A stretch of DNA of 7,232 nt, taken from Bacteroidales bacterium. Lineage in GTDB: Bacteria; Bacteroidota; Bacteroidia; Bacteroidales; UBA12077. Where the stretch lies: contig JAUVLS010000066.1 in the NCBI GenBank assembly GCA_030600625.1, positions 1 through 7,232 of the forward strand. Reading direction: 5' to 3'. Shown here one piece after another: positions 1-7,164 of the stretch. The notes under the pieces are model-generated. The model was not told where the DNA came from and did no database searches. It saw only the letters and a program-made list of their open reading frames with translations. A program made the position numbers and the translations under genes. Within the stretch, counting starts at the first letter, position 1. The number at the start of each line of letters is the position of its first letter.

Positions 1-2306
1 GTAATATTGGCACGTTTTGCAGCTAATATTTTTTCCTTAATACCTCCAACGGGCAACACTTTACCACGTAAAGTAATTTCTCCGGTCATTGCTGTTTTTT
101 GTCTAACTTTTCTCTGTGTAAAAATTGATGCAAGTGATGTAGCCATAGTAACACCAGCCGAAGGGCCATCCTTTGGAATAGCTCCTTCAGGAACATGAAT
201 GTGGATATTCCACTTTTCGAAAGCTTCGTCAGGAATATTTAATTCCGCTGCATGTGATTTTATGTATTCAAGTGCAATTACAGCAGATTCTTTCATTACA
301 TCACCCAAATTACCTGTTAAAGTAAGTTTTCCTTTTCCTTTACTTAAGCTACTTTCAATAAATAATATCTCACCTCCAACAGCTGTCCATGCCAAACCTG
401 TTACAACACCGGCAAATTCATTCCCCTGATATTTATCTTTTGAAAATTCAGGCGGACCTAAGATTTCTTTAATATTATCAATTGTAAGCGATTTATTAAA
501 CTCTTCTTCCAAAGCAATTTTTCTGGCCAGACTCCTTGTTACCTTAGCAATCGTCTTATCTAAAGTTCTAACACCCGACTCACGAGTATGATTTTCAACG
601 ATATATTCTAAAACTTTTTTGCTGTAAGAAACTTTAGATTTTACTACACCATGTGCATCAAGCTGTTTAGGGATTAAATGACGCTTAGCAATTTCTATCT
701 TCTCTTCAACAATATAACCACTAACATCAATCATTTCCATCCTGTCACGTAATGCAGGATTAATTGTCGATAATGTATTAGCAGTAGCTATGAACATTAC
801 ATTTGAGAGATCAAATTCCAGTTCCAGATAATTATCGTGGAAAGCACTATTTTGCTCAGGATCCAAAACTTCCAGAAGTGCAGAAGCAGGATCACCATGA
901 AAATCTTTTCCAACCTTATCAATTTCGTCTAAAATAAATACAGGATTTGATGATTTAGCCTTTTTTATATTTTGAATAATTCTTCCCGGCATTGCGCCAA
1001 TATATGTTTTTCTGTGTCCACGAATTTCAGCCTCATCATGCAAACCTCCCAGAGACATTCTTACATATTTTCGGTCTAAAGCTTTTGCTATTGATTTACC
1101 AAGCGAGGTTTTTCCAACACCTGGAGGGCCATATAAACATAATATTGGTGATTTCAAATCGCCTTTTAATTTAAGTACGGCTAAATATTCCAATATCCTG
1201 TCTTTAACCTTTTCTAAACCAAAATGATCTTCATCAAGAATTTCTTGAGCTCTTTTCAAATCAAAGTTGTCATCAGTAAATTCATTCCATGGAAGGTCCA
1301 GTAAGGTTTGTAAATAATTTAACTGTACAGAATATTCTCCCGTTGCCGGATTTAACCGGTTTACTTTTTCAACTTCTTTATTAAAAGTTTCAGCAACTTC
1401 TTTACCCCACTTTTTATCCTTAGCTTTTTTCTTAATATTTTCTATCTCCTGATCTAATGGATTTCCACCTAATTCATCCTGGATAGTTTTCATTTGTTGG
1501 TGCAACAAATACTCTCGCTGCTGACGATCTAAATCAGTTTTCACCTTACTTTGGATATCATTTTTTAACTCAAGCATTTGTACTTGCTTGGTAAGATGTT
1601 CTAACAAACGTATTGATCGTTCCTTTAAGTTATCAAGCTTAATAAGTTTTTGTTTATCTTCAATATCTATGTCGCTATTAGAGCAAATAAAGTTTATCAA
1701 GAACTTACTATTTTCAATATTCTTAACCGCAAATGAAGCTTCATTCGGAATATTACTTGATAATTTTATAATTCTCAATGAAAGGTCTTTAAGAGATCCG
1801 ACAATCGCTTCGAATTCCCGGGTTTTATTGTTTGGTTTTTTATCTTTTAATAAAGTAACTGTGGCTTTATGATAAGGTTCGGCCTGAACCATTTGAATCA
1901 TCTCAAACCGCTGTCGTCCTTGTATAATAACAGAAGTGCTTCCATCAGGCATTTCGAGTACTTTCAGAATATGAGCTACAGTACCTACCCTGTACATATC
2001 TTCTTCTTCAGGCTCATTTACCTGAAAATCAATCTGAGCTACAGTACCAATAACTTTATCCTTTTTGTAAATTTCATTTATAAGACGAATTGATTTTTCT
2101 CTTCCTACAGTAATCGGAAGAATCACTCCCGGAAATAACACAGTATTTCTTAAAGGCAAAATTGGAAGTTCTTTTGGCAATTCTGATTTTTTAAAATCTA
2201 CATCATCCTCATTGTCTGAGATTAACGGAATAAACTCACCATCGCTTTCCATATCTGCTGCAAAAAATATACTTTTAAATTTACTCTCTTTTATTTTATC
2301 ACTCAT
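1..2306 (-). CDS. lon: ATP-dependent protease Lon (endopeptidase La), C-terminus cut by window edge
   Basis: Lon is a cytosolic AAA+ serine protease that unfolds and degrades misfolded and some regulatory proteins as a homohexamer. From the ATG at 2306, 768 codons are open to the left edge without a stop. Seen in order: a short acidic N-terminal tail (about residues 1-45), the LON substrate-binding domain from about residue 46 ([13 protein letters not shown]), a helical linker with [18 protein letters not shown] near 262-280, the AAA+ module with Walker A GPPGVGKT at 393-400 and Walker B ILDEID with D460/E461, and the protease domain from about 610. The catalytic Ser is S716 in PKDGPSAG. The catalytic Lys is K759, the second Lys of GGIKEK; the 43-residue spacing equals that of E. 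coli Lon (S679/K722). Bacteroidota Lon proteins are usually a little over 800 residues, so only some tens of residues are missing. No frameshift was seen. Identification is secure. Confidence 0.97.
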   Translation of the reverse strand, partial: MSDKIKESKFKSIFFAADMESDGEFIPLISDNEDDVDFKKSELPKELPILPLRNTVLFPGVILPITVGREKSIRLINEIYKKDKVIGTVAQIDFQVNEPEEEDMYRVGTVAHILKVLEMPDGSTSVIIQGRQRFEMIQMVQAEPYHKATVTLLKDKKPNNKTREFEAIVGSLKDLSLRIIKLSSNIPNEASFAVKNIENSKFLINFICSNSDIDIEDKQKLIKLDNLKERSIRLLEHLTKQVQMLELKNDIQSKVKTDLDRQQREYLLHQQMKTIQDELGGNPLDQEIENIKKKAKDKKWGKEVAETFNKEVEKVNRLNPATGEYSVQLNYLQTLLDLPWNEFTDDNFDLKRAQEILDEDHFGLEKVKDRILEYLAVLKLKGDLKSPILCLYGPPGVGKTSLGKSIAKALDRKYVRMSLGGLHDEAEIRGHRKTYIGAMPGRIIQNIKKAKSSNPVFILDEIDKVGKDFHGDPASALLEVLDPEQNSAFHDNYLELEFDLSNVMFIATANTLSTINPALRDRMEMIDVSGYIVEEKIEIAKRHLIPKQLDAHGVVKSKVSYSKKVLEYIVENHTRESGVRTLDKTIAKVTRSLARKIALEEEFNKSLTIDNIKEILGPPEFSKDKYQGNEFAGVVTGLAWTAVGGEILFIESSLSKGKGKLTLTGNLGDVMKESAVIALEYIKSHAAELNIPDEAFEKWNIHIHVPEGAIPKDGPSAGVTMATSLASIFTQRKVRQKTAMTGEITLRGKVLPVGGIKEKILAAKRANI

Positions 2307-2342
2307 AATAATATTATCCTTGTTAAAAACTTAAGCCCTCAC

Positions 2343-2353
2343 GACATCCTGTC
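2343..2353. promoter_or_regulatory. GACA-N3-TGTC inverted repeat in the lon leader, possible operator
   Basis: A perfect 4-bp inverted repeat with a 3-base spacer (GACA TCC TGTC) lies about 37-47 bases upstream of the lon ATG. If the weak promoter proposed at 2366-2394 is right, the repeat falls just downstream of the transcription start, where a repressor would act. lon is a heat-shock gene in many bacteria. This is not the CIRCE element bound by HrcA. The repeat is short enough to occur by chance, so the operator role is an inference. Confidence 0.3.
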
Positions 2354-2365
2354 AGCCTTTCTCTA

Positions 2366-2394
2366 AAAAAATACAGGGAATTAGAATTGGCAAT
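2366..2394 (-). promoter_or_regulatory. Weak candidate promoter for lon
   Basis: On the minus strand, TATTTTTT (2366-2373) matches 7 of 8 positions of the Bacteroidota -7 consensus TAnnTTTG. ATTG (2391-2394) matches 3 of 4 positions of the -33 TTTG, but the 17-base spacer is shorter than the usual 19-21. It predicts a leader of roughly 50 bases containing the inverted repeat at 2343-2353. The sequence is AT-rich, so chance matches are likely. Confidence 0.25.
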
Positions 2395-2405
2395 CACTAT
2401 GCCAA
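2387..2405 (-). terminator. Hairpin downstream of the GlmU-like gene, possible weak terminator
   Basis: TTGGCA and TGCCAA form a 6-bp stem around a 7-base loop, about 40 bases past the stop codon at 2447. On the minus strand it is followed by TTCTAATT, not a clean T-run, so termination would be weak. It overlaps the -33 region proposed for lon and could instead be a protein-binding site. Confidence 0.25.
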
Positions 2406-2446
2406 AAATTAAATTATTTAAATAAAACGATTTTGTTTGAAGCAAG

Positions 2447-3634
2447 TTAAAATAATCTGTATTTAGATGTTCTTTCAAAAATTTCTTTTATAATATCTTG
2501 TTCAACTTCATCCAGTTTTATATTTCTTCGTTCCATAACTTTTTCTGCCACTTCAAAAGCCTTATTAATACCATAAACAGTAAACCCGTGTGCTCCTCCC
2601 CACGAAAATGAAGGAACAAAATTACGAGGAAATCCTTCTCCGAAAATATTCGCGTTTACTCCAACAACTGTTCCTGTATTAAACATTGTATTTATGGCAC
2701 ATTTAGAATGATCGCCCATAATCAGACCACAAAATTGCAGTCCTGTTTGTATGAAGCGCCCTGTTTCATAATTCCACACACGTACTTCGGCGTAATTATT
2801 TTTCAGATTCGAATTATTGGTATCAGCACCTAAATTACACCATTCGCCAATTACGGAATTACCTAAAAATCCATCATGGGCCTTATTTGAATATCCAAAA
2901 ATTACGGAGTTATTTACTTCACCACCCACTTTTGAATAAGGTCCAATTGTTGTTGGACCATAAATTTTGGCAGATATTTTTAATGTCGAATGATCACACA
3001 AAGCAAAAGGCCCGCGAATTACACTACTCTCCATGATCTCGGTATCTTTCCCAATATAAATTGGGCCGGTATTCGCGTTCAGAGTAGTAAACTCTATTTT
3101 CGCCCCTTCTTCAATAAAAATATTCTCTTTCCCTAATACATTATTTGTAGTACTTAATTTTGCTGATTTTCTACCTTTAGTCAGTAAGTCAAAATCAGAT
3201 TTTATATTTTCTCCATTTAATCTAAAGATATCCCAGGGCCAGGTAATTTCAATTATATCCTTTTTGTAATCCTTTTTGTTATATTTATTTATGTCTGTAT
3301 AATCAAAACTACTAACACTCTGTTGTTCAAGCTTAACTGCAATTATTTTACCGTTTTTTACTAAAGCCTCATTTAAGTTTAGATTTTCAAGATCATTTAA
3401 TAAACTGATATTTGGAATAACTGAACCACTTATTAAGATATTTTCCTCTTCAATATTTAACTTATATTTTACTTGCAAATAATCTTGAGTAAAGTATGAC
3501 ATTTTTACATTAAGATGTTTTTCCCATTTTTCTTTAATAGTCAAGATCCCTGATCGAACTTCGCAAACAGGTCTGGTAAAGGTTAATGGTAATAAATTAT
3601 CCCAGGATTTATCGTCAAATAAAATATAATTCAT
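2447..3634 (-). CDS. Alternative GlmU-type sugar nucleotidyltransferase / acetyltransferase
   Basis: A 395-residue protein of the Bacteroidota GlmU-like family, thought to supply UDP-N-acetylglucosamine for peptidoglycan and envelope glycans by acetylating glucosamine-1-P and transferring UMP. The N-terminal part (MNYILFDD...LLPLTFTRPV, R21-P22) is the divergent nucleotidyltransferase-like domain; it lacks the glycine-rich LxxGxGTRM loop of classical GlmU. Residues about 190-340 form a left-handed beta helix of hexapeptide repeats (IGPYSKVGG, SVIFGYSNKAHDGFLGNSVIG). H253 in KAHDGFLG sits where GlmU has its acetyltransferase His, and CNLGADTNNSNLKNN resembles the GlmU NIGAGTITCNYDG segment. 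The ATG at 3634 is chosen because the family starts with MNYILFD. The longer frame begins at a TTG (3700) and would run through the L31 terminator. The family is clear. The exact substrate, and whether both activities are present, is inferred. Confidence 0.9.
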   Translation of the reverse strand: MNYILFDDKSWDNLLPLTFTRPVCEVRSGILTIKEKWEKHLNVKMSYFTQDYLQVKYKLNIEEENILISGSVIPNISLLNDLENLNLNEALVKNGKIIAVKLEQQSVSSFDYTDINKYNKKDYKKDIIEITWPWDIFRLNGENIKSDFDLLTKGRKSAKLSTTNNVLGKENIFIEEGAKIEFTTLNANTGPIYIGKDTEIMESSVIRGPFALCDHSTLKISAKIYGPTTIGPYSKVGGEVNNSVIFGYSNKAHDGFLGNSVIGEWCNLGADTNNSNLKNNYAEVRVWNYETGRFIQTGLQFCGLIMGDHSKCAINTMFNTGTVVGVNANIFGEGFPRNFVPSFSWGGAHGFTVYGINKAFEVAEKVMERRNIKLDEVEQDIIKEIFERTSKYRLF

Positions 3635-3658
3635 AACGCAGTTTTTTAATAACCTTGA

Positions 3659-3666
3659 CAAATTTA
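3659..3666 (-). promoter_or_regulatory. Candidate -7 box for the GlmU-like gene
   Basis: TAAATTTG on the minus strand matches the Bacteroidota -7 consensus TAnnTTTG at every fixed position and lies about 25 bases before the ATG at 3634. No TTTG is found at the usual -33 distance; that position falls inside the L31 terminator stem. The gene needs its own promoter if the terminator is efficient. Confidence 0.35.
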
Positions 3667-3669
3667 CAT

Positions 3670-3692
3670 AAAAAAAACTCCGAAATTCGGAG
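3670..3692 (-). terminator. Rho-independent terminator of the L31 gene
   Basis: On the minus strand CTCCGAA and TTCGGAG form a near-continuous 6-7 bp GC-containing stem (3678-3692) with a tight loop, followed directly by eight Ts (3677 down to 3670). It starts 27 bases after the L31 stop codon. This is a textbook intrinsic terminator. It separates L31 from the GlmU-like gene. Confidence 0.85.
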
Positions 3693-3719
3693 CTTTTCAA
3701 ATTTTATATAGAGTTTTAG

Positions 3720-3983
3720 TTATTTCTTCTTGTCTACATGTTTTTTATACTTATTCATGTATTTATCAACACGTCCAGCAGTGTCAACAAGTGTCATCTT
3801 ACCAGTATAAAATGGATGAGAAGTATTTGAAATTTCAACTTTAATTAATGGATATTCATTTCCATCATCATATTTAATAGTTTCTTTTGTAGGTGCCGTT
3901 GATTTTGTTAAAATCATTTCACCATTTGACATATCCTTAAAAACTATTAAACGATAATTCTCCGGATGTATTCCCTTTTTCAT
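3720..3983 (-). CDS. rpmE2: 50S ribosomal protein L31, type B (zinc-free)
   Basis: An 87-residue basic protein of the large ribosomal subunit, located at the inter-subunit bridge region. [19 protein letters not shown] at the start and the [24 protein letters not shown] block at 52-75 are diagnostic of L31. The protein contains no cysteine, so the CxxC zinc site of type A L31 is absent. The extra loop around residues 25-50 ([18 protein letters not shown]) and the length are also those of type B. The Lys-rich tail ([10 protein letters not shown]) fits RNA binding. The start is fixed by a strong Shine-Dalgarno. With its own consensus promoter and terminator it appears to be a single-gene unit. 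In bacteria with both types, type B is induced by zinc starvation; no Zur-like site was recognised here, and in Bacteroidota this type is commonly the ordinary L31. Confidence 0.97.
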   Translation of the reverse strand: MKKGIHPENYRLIVFKDMSNGEMILTKSTAPTKETIKYDDGNEYPLIKVEISNTSHPFYTGKMTLVDTAGRVDKYMNKYKKHVDKKK

Positions 3984-3990
3984 CTTTAAA

Positions 3991-3997
3991 CTCCTTT
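3991..3997 (-). promoter_or_regulatory. Strong Shine-Dalgarno for L31
   Basis: AAAGGAG on the minus strand lies 7 bases before the ATG at 3983. It is the only strong Shine-Dalgarno seen in the window; the other genes have AT-rich leaders without one, as is common in Bacteroidota. It fixes the start codon of L31. Confidence 0.75.
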
Positions 3998-4041
3998 ATA
4001 TTTTGCTATACTTTTGTTCTATTATAAAACTTAATGGCTTG

Positions 4042-4072
4042 CAAAATTAAATATTGTTATTCTAAATACAAA
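4042..4072 (-). promoter_or_regulatory. Consensus Bacteroidota promoter for L31
   Basis: On the minus strand, TTTG (4069-4072), a 19-base spacer and TAATTTTG (4042-4049) match the phylum's primary sigma-factor consensus TTTG-N19-21-TAnnTTTG at every fixed position. Transcription should start near 4035, giving a leader of about 50 bases that carries the Shine-Dalgarno. An 11-base direct repeat (CAAAATTAAAT on the plus strand at 4042-4052 and 4069-4079) puts a second -7-like box over the -33 element, but no -33 matches it. Confidence 0.7.
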
Positions 4073-4099
4073 ATTAAATCACTATTTTTTAATCATTTA

Positions 4100-5569
4100 T
4101 TAAAGCGAGAACCATTTTTTTAAATTGTAGGTTGATTTACCTTTCATTTCTTTATGAGCAAATTCATTAGATTGTTTGTCATATTCATATTCCATTCCCC
4201 ATTTCTTATGATGTTTAGCTATCTCTTCAATCGCAAAAACAAAATAATCAATTTCAGAATCCAAGCTTGTCGGATGAATCGACCAACGTATCCATCCTGG
4301 TTTTTGCGAAAGATCACCATGGTTAATCAAGTCGGTTATTTCACGTGAATAATCATGACTAACATCTAAAAGATAATGCCCATAAGTACCTGCGCAGGCA
4401 CACCCCCCACGTACCTGAATTCCATAACGATCACTTAATAGCTTAACAACTAAATTAAAATGAACATTCTCAATATAAAAAGAAAGCGCTCCTATACGAT
4501 CAATCACATTATCGGCTAAAATCTTAACTCCTTGAACAGCTTTTAAACCTTTAAACGCACGAGGAATTAATTCTTTTTCGCGATTTTCTATGTTTTCGAT
4601 TCCCATTTGATCTTTTAATTCAAATGTAAGTGCTGTTTTTATAGCTTGTAAGAATCCTGGAGTTCCTCCATCTTCTCTTAATTCAATATCATCGATATAT
4701 TTATACTCTCCCCAGCGATTTGTCCAATCAACCGTTCCTCCTCCGGGATTATCAGGAACTTCGCAGTTATATAAATTTGAATCAAATATCATAACACCTG
4801 CCGTGCCTGGCCCGCCTAAAAATTTATGTGGCGAAAAGAAGATTGCATCAAGTTTTTCCATTGGATCTTTAGGATGCATATTAATTTCAGCATAAGGTGC
4901 CAATGCGGCAAAATCAATTAAGCAAATACCATTATACTCATGCATTAATCTTGCTAATTTATAATACGGTGGTTTAACACCAGTAACATTGGATGCTGCA
5001 GAAAAAGAACCAATTTTCAATTTTCTGTCTTTAAATTTTTCTAATTGTTCACGAAGCTTTTCGGGATCAACTAAGAGATTTTCATCAGGATCAATTATCA
5101 CCACATCACAAATTGTTTCGTACCAAGAGGTTTGATTAGAATGATGCTCCATATGAGTAATAAAAACTACGGGACGATCTATCTCTTGAAGACATTCTTT
5201 ATGTTTTAACATTCCACAACCTTTCAAACCCAGAATTCTTTGCAGTTTATTAATTACAGCAGTCATCCCAAATCCAGCCTGAATTAAAACATCGTTTGTA
5301 CCGGCATTTACATATTTCTTAATCAGATTCTTAGCATAATGATAACTATGAGTCATTAAAGTTCCCGTCTCGCTCGTTTCGGTATGTGTATTTGCAACAA
5401 ATGGCCCAAACTCTTCTAATATTTTTTGTTCAATAGGTCTATATAATCTACCACCTGCAATCCAATCGGCATACATAATTTTTTGTTCTCCATAAGGAGA
5501 CATATATGCTGAATCAATTCCAACTATATTTTTCCTAAATTGCTCAAAATGTGATTCTAAGGATTTCAT
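4100..5569 (-). CDS. Class V PLP-dependent aminotransferase, cysteine desulfurase-like
   Basis: A 489-residue fold-type I PLP enzyme related to the SufS/Csd cysteine desulfurases. Matches: EHHSNQTSW with H142 (PLP-stacking His), D219 in LIDFAALAP (pyridine-nitrogen Asp), the Schiff-base Lys K249 in FFSPHKFLGGPGTAG, and RGGCACAG at 387-394, where C392 aligns with the catalytic Cys of SufS (RTGHHCA). Differences: the SufS Gln three residues after the Asp is Ala here (A222), there is a second Cys (C390), and the protein is about 80 residues longer, with insertions and a basic C-terminal tail (about 445-489). The N-terminus reads YADWIAGGRLYRPIE where SufS has YLDNAAT. Neighbours include no Fe-S assembly or molybdenum cofactor genes. 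The general enzyme class is firm. A desulfurase or selenocysteine-lyase reaction is possible but not shown. The ATG at 5569 is the only start needed; there is no Shine-Dalgarno. Confidence 0.9.
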   Translation of the reverse strand: MKSLESHFEQFRKNIVGIDSAYMSPYGEQKIMYADWIAGGRLYRPIEQKILEEFGPFVANTHTETSETGTLMTHSYHYAKNLIKKYVNAGTNDVLIQAGFGMTAVINKLQRILGLKGCGMLKHKECLQEIDRPVVFITHMEHHSNQTSWYETICDVVIIDPDENLLVDPEKLREQLEKFKDRKLKIGSFSAASNVTGVKPPYYKLARLMHEYNGICLIDFAALAPYAEINMHPKDPMEKLDAIFFSPHKFLGGPGTAGVMIFDSNLYNCEVPDNPGGGTVDWTNRWGEYKYIDDIELREDGGTPGFLQAIKTALTFELKDQMGIENIENREKELIPRAFKGLKAVQGVKILADNVIDRIGALSFYIENVHFNLVVKLLSDRYGIQVRGGCACAGTYGHYLLDVSHDYSREITDLINHGDLSQKPGWIRWSIHPTSLDSEIDYFVFAIEEIAKHHKKWGMEYEYDKQSNEFAHKEMKGKSTYNLKKWFSL

Positions 5570-5601
5570 TGCAGTATAATTTTAGATAATTAACTGAGAC
5601 G

Positions 5602-5633
5602 TAAAAATAGAATAAAGGTTTAAAAAAGAGAAA
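5602..5633 (-). promoter_or_regulatory. Candidate promoter for the class V PLP enzyme
   Basis: On the minus strand, TTTC (5630-5633), a 20-base spacer and TATTTTTA (5602-5609) match the TTTG / TAnnTTTG consensus with one mismatch in each box. The predicted leader is about 25-30 bases. It lies in the 79-base gap after the flippase, where I see no clear terminator, so read-through from the flippase is also possible. Confidence 0.35.
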
Positions 5634-5648
5634 TAATATTTTGACAAT

Positions 5649-6995
5649 TTATTTTATTATAATTATCCCGCGATCCAGTAACACGAAAACGGCTCCTAAT
5701 ACAAAACTATAGAACGCATACCATTTTATTGGGATATATTCAATCGGGCTTATTCCTAATTTGAAGTAATTGTATATTATAAGCCCAACTTTTGAAACAA
5801 AGTATACAGTAATTGTTGCCAAAGCAACACCAACAACACCATAATCTTTAACTAAGTATAAGCTTAAAAACACATTCGCCACAAGCTCAAAAACTGAAGT
5901 CAGTAAAAGAATTCGTCCCTTTTTTAGTCCAATGATTATGGTATGAGGAAATAATAATCTGCTTACAATTGCAAGAATATATATTACAAATACATCGGCA
6001 CTTCTTGTAAATTCCTGTGAAAACATTCCTCTATATAATGGTTTAGCAAAAAGCAATAGAAGAATAGATAAAGGATACATAGAATGCATTATTCGAAGTG
6101 ATTTCTTCTTAATCTGAGTCAGCGTATCTTTAAGTTTATCCTTTCGTGAAAATTCCATTAGCATAGCGGAACTTAAACCTGCTGCCATCATAATAACAAA
6201 AGGTAATTCTTTAGCTCCATAACGGAATATTGCAAATCCATCGGCTGAATAATGAGTAGTTACTACTAATCCATCAATATATTGTGCCGAACCACTTACT
6301 AAAACACTCAACATTATTGGCCCGGAAAAAGCCAGTACTTCTTTAATGAAAGGAAATGAAAATTTTATTTCGGAATAATTGTATAAGAGAGTGACTAACC
6401 ATATATTCTTAATAACAGAAACCAAAACCAGTCCTCGAAGTGACCAGATTACATCATATCCTAAAACCACAGGCACAATAACTGCTATTAATTGCAATGC
6501 TGAAGTAATATATCCATAGCTTAAAGTATTACTGTTTTTATCCTGAATCATGTAAATATACTCGACCAAATTGGCGGGACTACTTAACAATAAATACCAA
6601 AGAGTTAAATTTAAGAGAGGAACGTTCCCTTTGTATCCAAAAACCGAAAAGTTGCCTTTTATGGCTAGACCGATTAAAAATACAACTACGCTAAAGAACA
6701 TTAAAATAACATACATGTTAAATACTTCAGGAGACTTAGTCCCGGCAAGTTGTTCCTTTTCGCCAAAAGTTTTACTGCTTTTAAATAATGGAAGGAATGA
6801 CTGGATTAAACCGTTTACCCAGAAGAAACTTGCTACACTTGCAATAAAAATTGATACTTCAAACAATCCTATTTCTTCTTTCGACAAACCGATTTTTGTA
6901 AAAACTATCGAAATTATAAGGAATGTCAGAAATCTTAAGATGTTTATCGCCTGTAAACCCGTAACGTTATTAACGTATCTCTTTGTCCCTAGCAC
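5649..6995 (-). CDS. Polysaccharide/lipid-linked oligosaccharide flippase (MOP superfamily, Wzx-like)
   Basis: A very hydrophobic inner-membrane protein of 448 residues (462 from the alternative start) with about 12-14 membrane segments, the usual layout of Wzx/RfbX-type flippases that move lipid-linked sugar repeat units across the membrane. Visible helices include INILRFLTFLIISIVF near the N-terminus and ILLLTSVFELVANVFLSLYLV near the C-terminal third. The latter runs into KDYGVVGVALATITVY, matching the N-x3-L-x8-G-x2-G-x-A-x-AT pattern typical of the C-terminal half of this superfamily. Start: the longest frame opens with TTG at 7037. I prefer the GTG at 6995, because a perfect -7 box and an inverted repeat lie between the two. 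No ATG is available before residue 100. No glycosyltransferase genes adjoin it, so its glycan is unknown; a relative moving another lipid-linked molecule cannot be excluded. Confidence 0.85.
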   Translation of the reverse strand: MLGTKRYVNNVTGLQAINILRFLTFLIISIVFTKIGLSKEEIGLFEVSIFIASVASFFWVNGLIQSFLPLFKSSKTFGEKEQLAGTKSPEVFNMYVILMFFSVVVFLIGLAIKGNFSVFGYKGNVPLLNLTLWYLLLSSPANLVEYIYMIQDKNSNTLSYGYITSALQLIAVIVPVVLGYDVIWSLRGLVLVSVIKNIWLVTLLYNYSEIKFSFPFIKEVLAFSGPIMLSVLVSGSAQYIDGLVVTTHYSADGFAIFRYGAKELPFVIMMAAGLSSAMLMEFSRKDKLKDTLTQIKKKSLRIMHSMYPLSILLLLFAKPLYRGMFSQEFTRSADVFVIYILAIVSRLLFPHTIIIGLKKGRILLLTSVFELVANVFLSLYLVKDYGVVGVALATITVYFVSKVGLIIYNYFKLGISPIEYIPIKWYAFYSFVLGAVFVLLDRGIIIIK

Positions 6996-7000
6996 CTGTA

Positions 7001-7026
7001 TATTTTTGAATTTGAGCTCAAAAATA
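7001..7026. repeat. Inverted repeat with 9-bp arms at the flippase start
   Basis: TATTTTTGA (7001-7009) and its reverse complement (7018-7026) flank an 8-base spacer; the inner TTTGAGCTCAAA (7011-7022) is itself a perfect 12-bp palindrome. The repeat ends 5 bases before the GTG at 6995. Each arm carries TATTTTTG, one on each strand. It could be an operator, or a hairpin sequestering the start region in any longer transcript. Confidence 0.55.
7019..7026 (-). promoter_or_regulatory. Candidate -7 box for the flippase gene
   Basis: TATTTTTG on the minus strand matches TAnnTTTG at every fixed position. Nineteen bases upstream the -33 position reads TTTT, a 3 of 4 match. Transcription would start near 7012, leaving a short AT-rich leader before the GTG at 6995 and excluding the TTG at 7037. 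Confidence 0.4.
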
Positions 7027-7117
7027 CATTTAAACAATAAAATAAAAAACTAATTAACTTTTTTTAGGATTTATTGCACGCAAATATTTAAGAATTCGGG
7101 AAAATATTTTTTCCATT

Positions 7118-7150
7118 ATTGCAAAATATAAAAATTCTTCTTTATATTTG
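7118..7150 (+). promoter_or_regulatory. Promoter of tRNA-His
   Basis: TATATTTG (7143-7150) matches the Bacteroidota -7 consensus at every fixed position. ATTG (7118-7121), 21 bases upstream, matches 3 of 4 positions of the -33 box. Transcription would begin around 7157, only a few bases before the tRNA. Confidence 0.6.
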
Positions 7151-7164
7151 CAGTCCGAAAAATG

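Noticed and set aside
30..47. The first Lys of GGIKEK (K757) as the Lon catalytic lysine
   Set aside because: Spacing from S716 would be 41, whereas E. coli Lon has 43 (S679/K722), which matches the second Lys, K759.
1588..2093. Plus-strand open frames of 94 and 74 codons, and shorter ones at 7-429 and 992-1174
   Set aside because: All are antisense to lon, whose frame is continuous and motif-rich through the same bases.
2307..2446. A CIRCE (HrcA) element before lon
   Set aside because: No TTAGCACTC-N9-GAGTGCTAA-like sequence is present; only the short GACA-N3-TGTC repeat was found.
3670..3697. The L31 terminator acting also on the plus strand
   Set aside because: The plus-strand side has only four Ts after the stem, interrupted by C, and there is no plus-strand gene upstream to terminate.
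3635..3700. A 22-residue N-terminal extension of the GlmU-like protein beginning at TTG 3700
   Set aside because: It would translate the L31 terminator stem and T-tract, and the family begins at MNYILFD, which is the ATG at 3634.
4154..4348. A 64-codon plus-strand frame
   Set aside because: It is antisense to the C-terminal coding region of the class V PLP enzyme and has no promoter or family signature.
6571..7053. A 160-codon open frame on the plus strand
   Set aside because: It lies antisense to the flippase, runs across the flippase promoter region, has no recognisable domain, and reads as the mirror of a hydrophobic coding frame.
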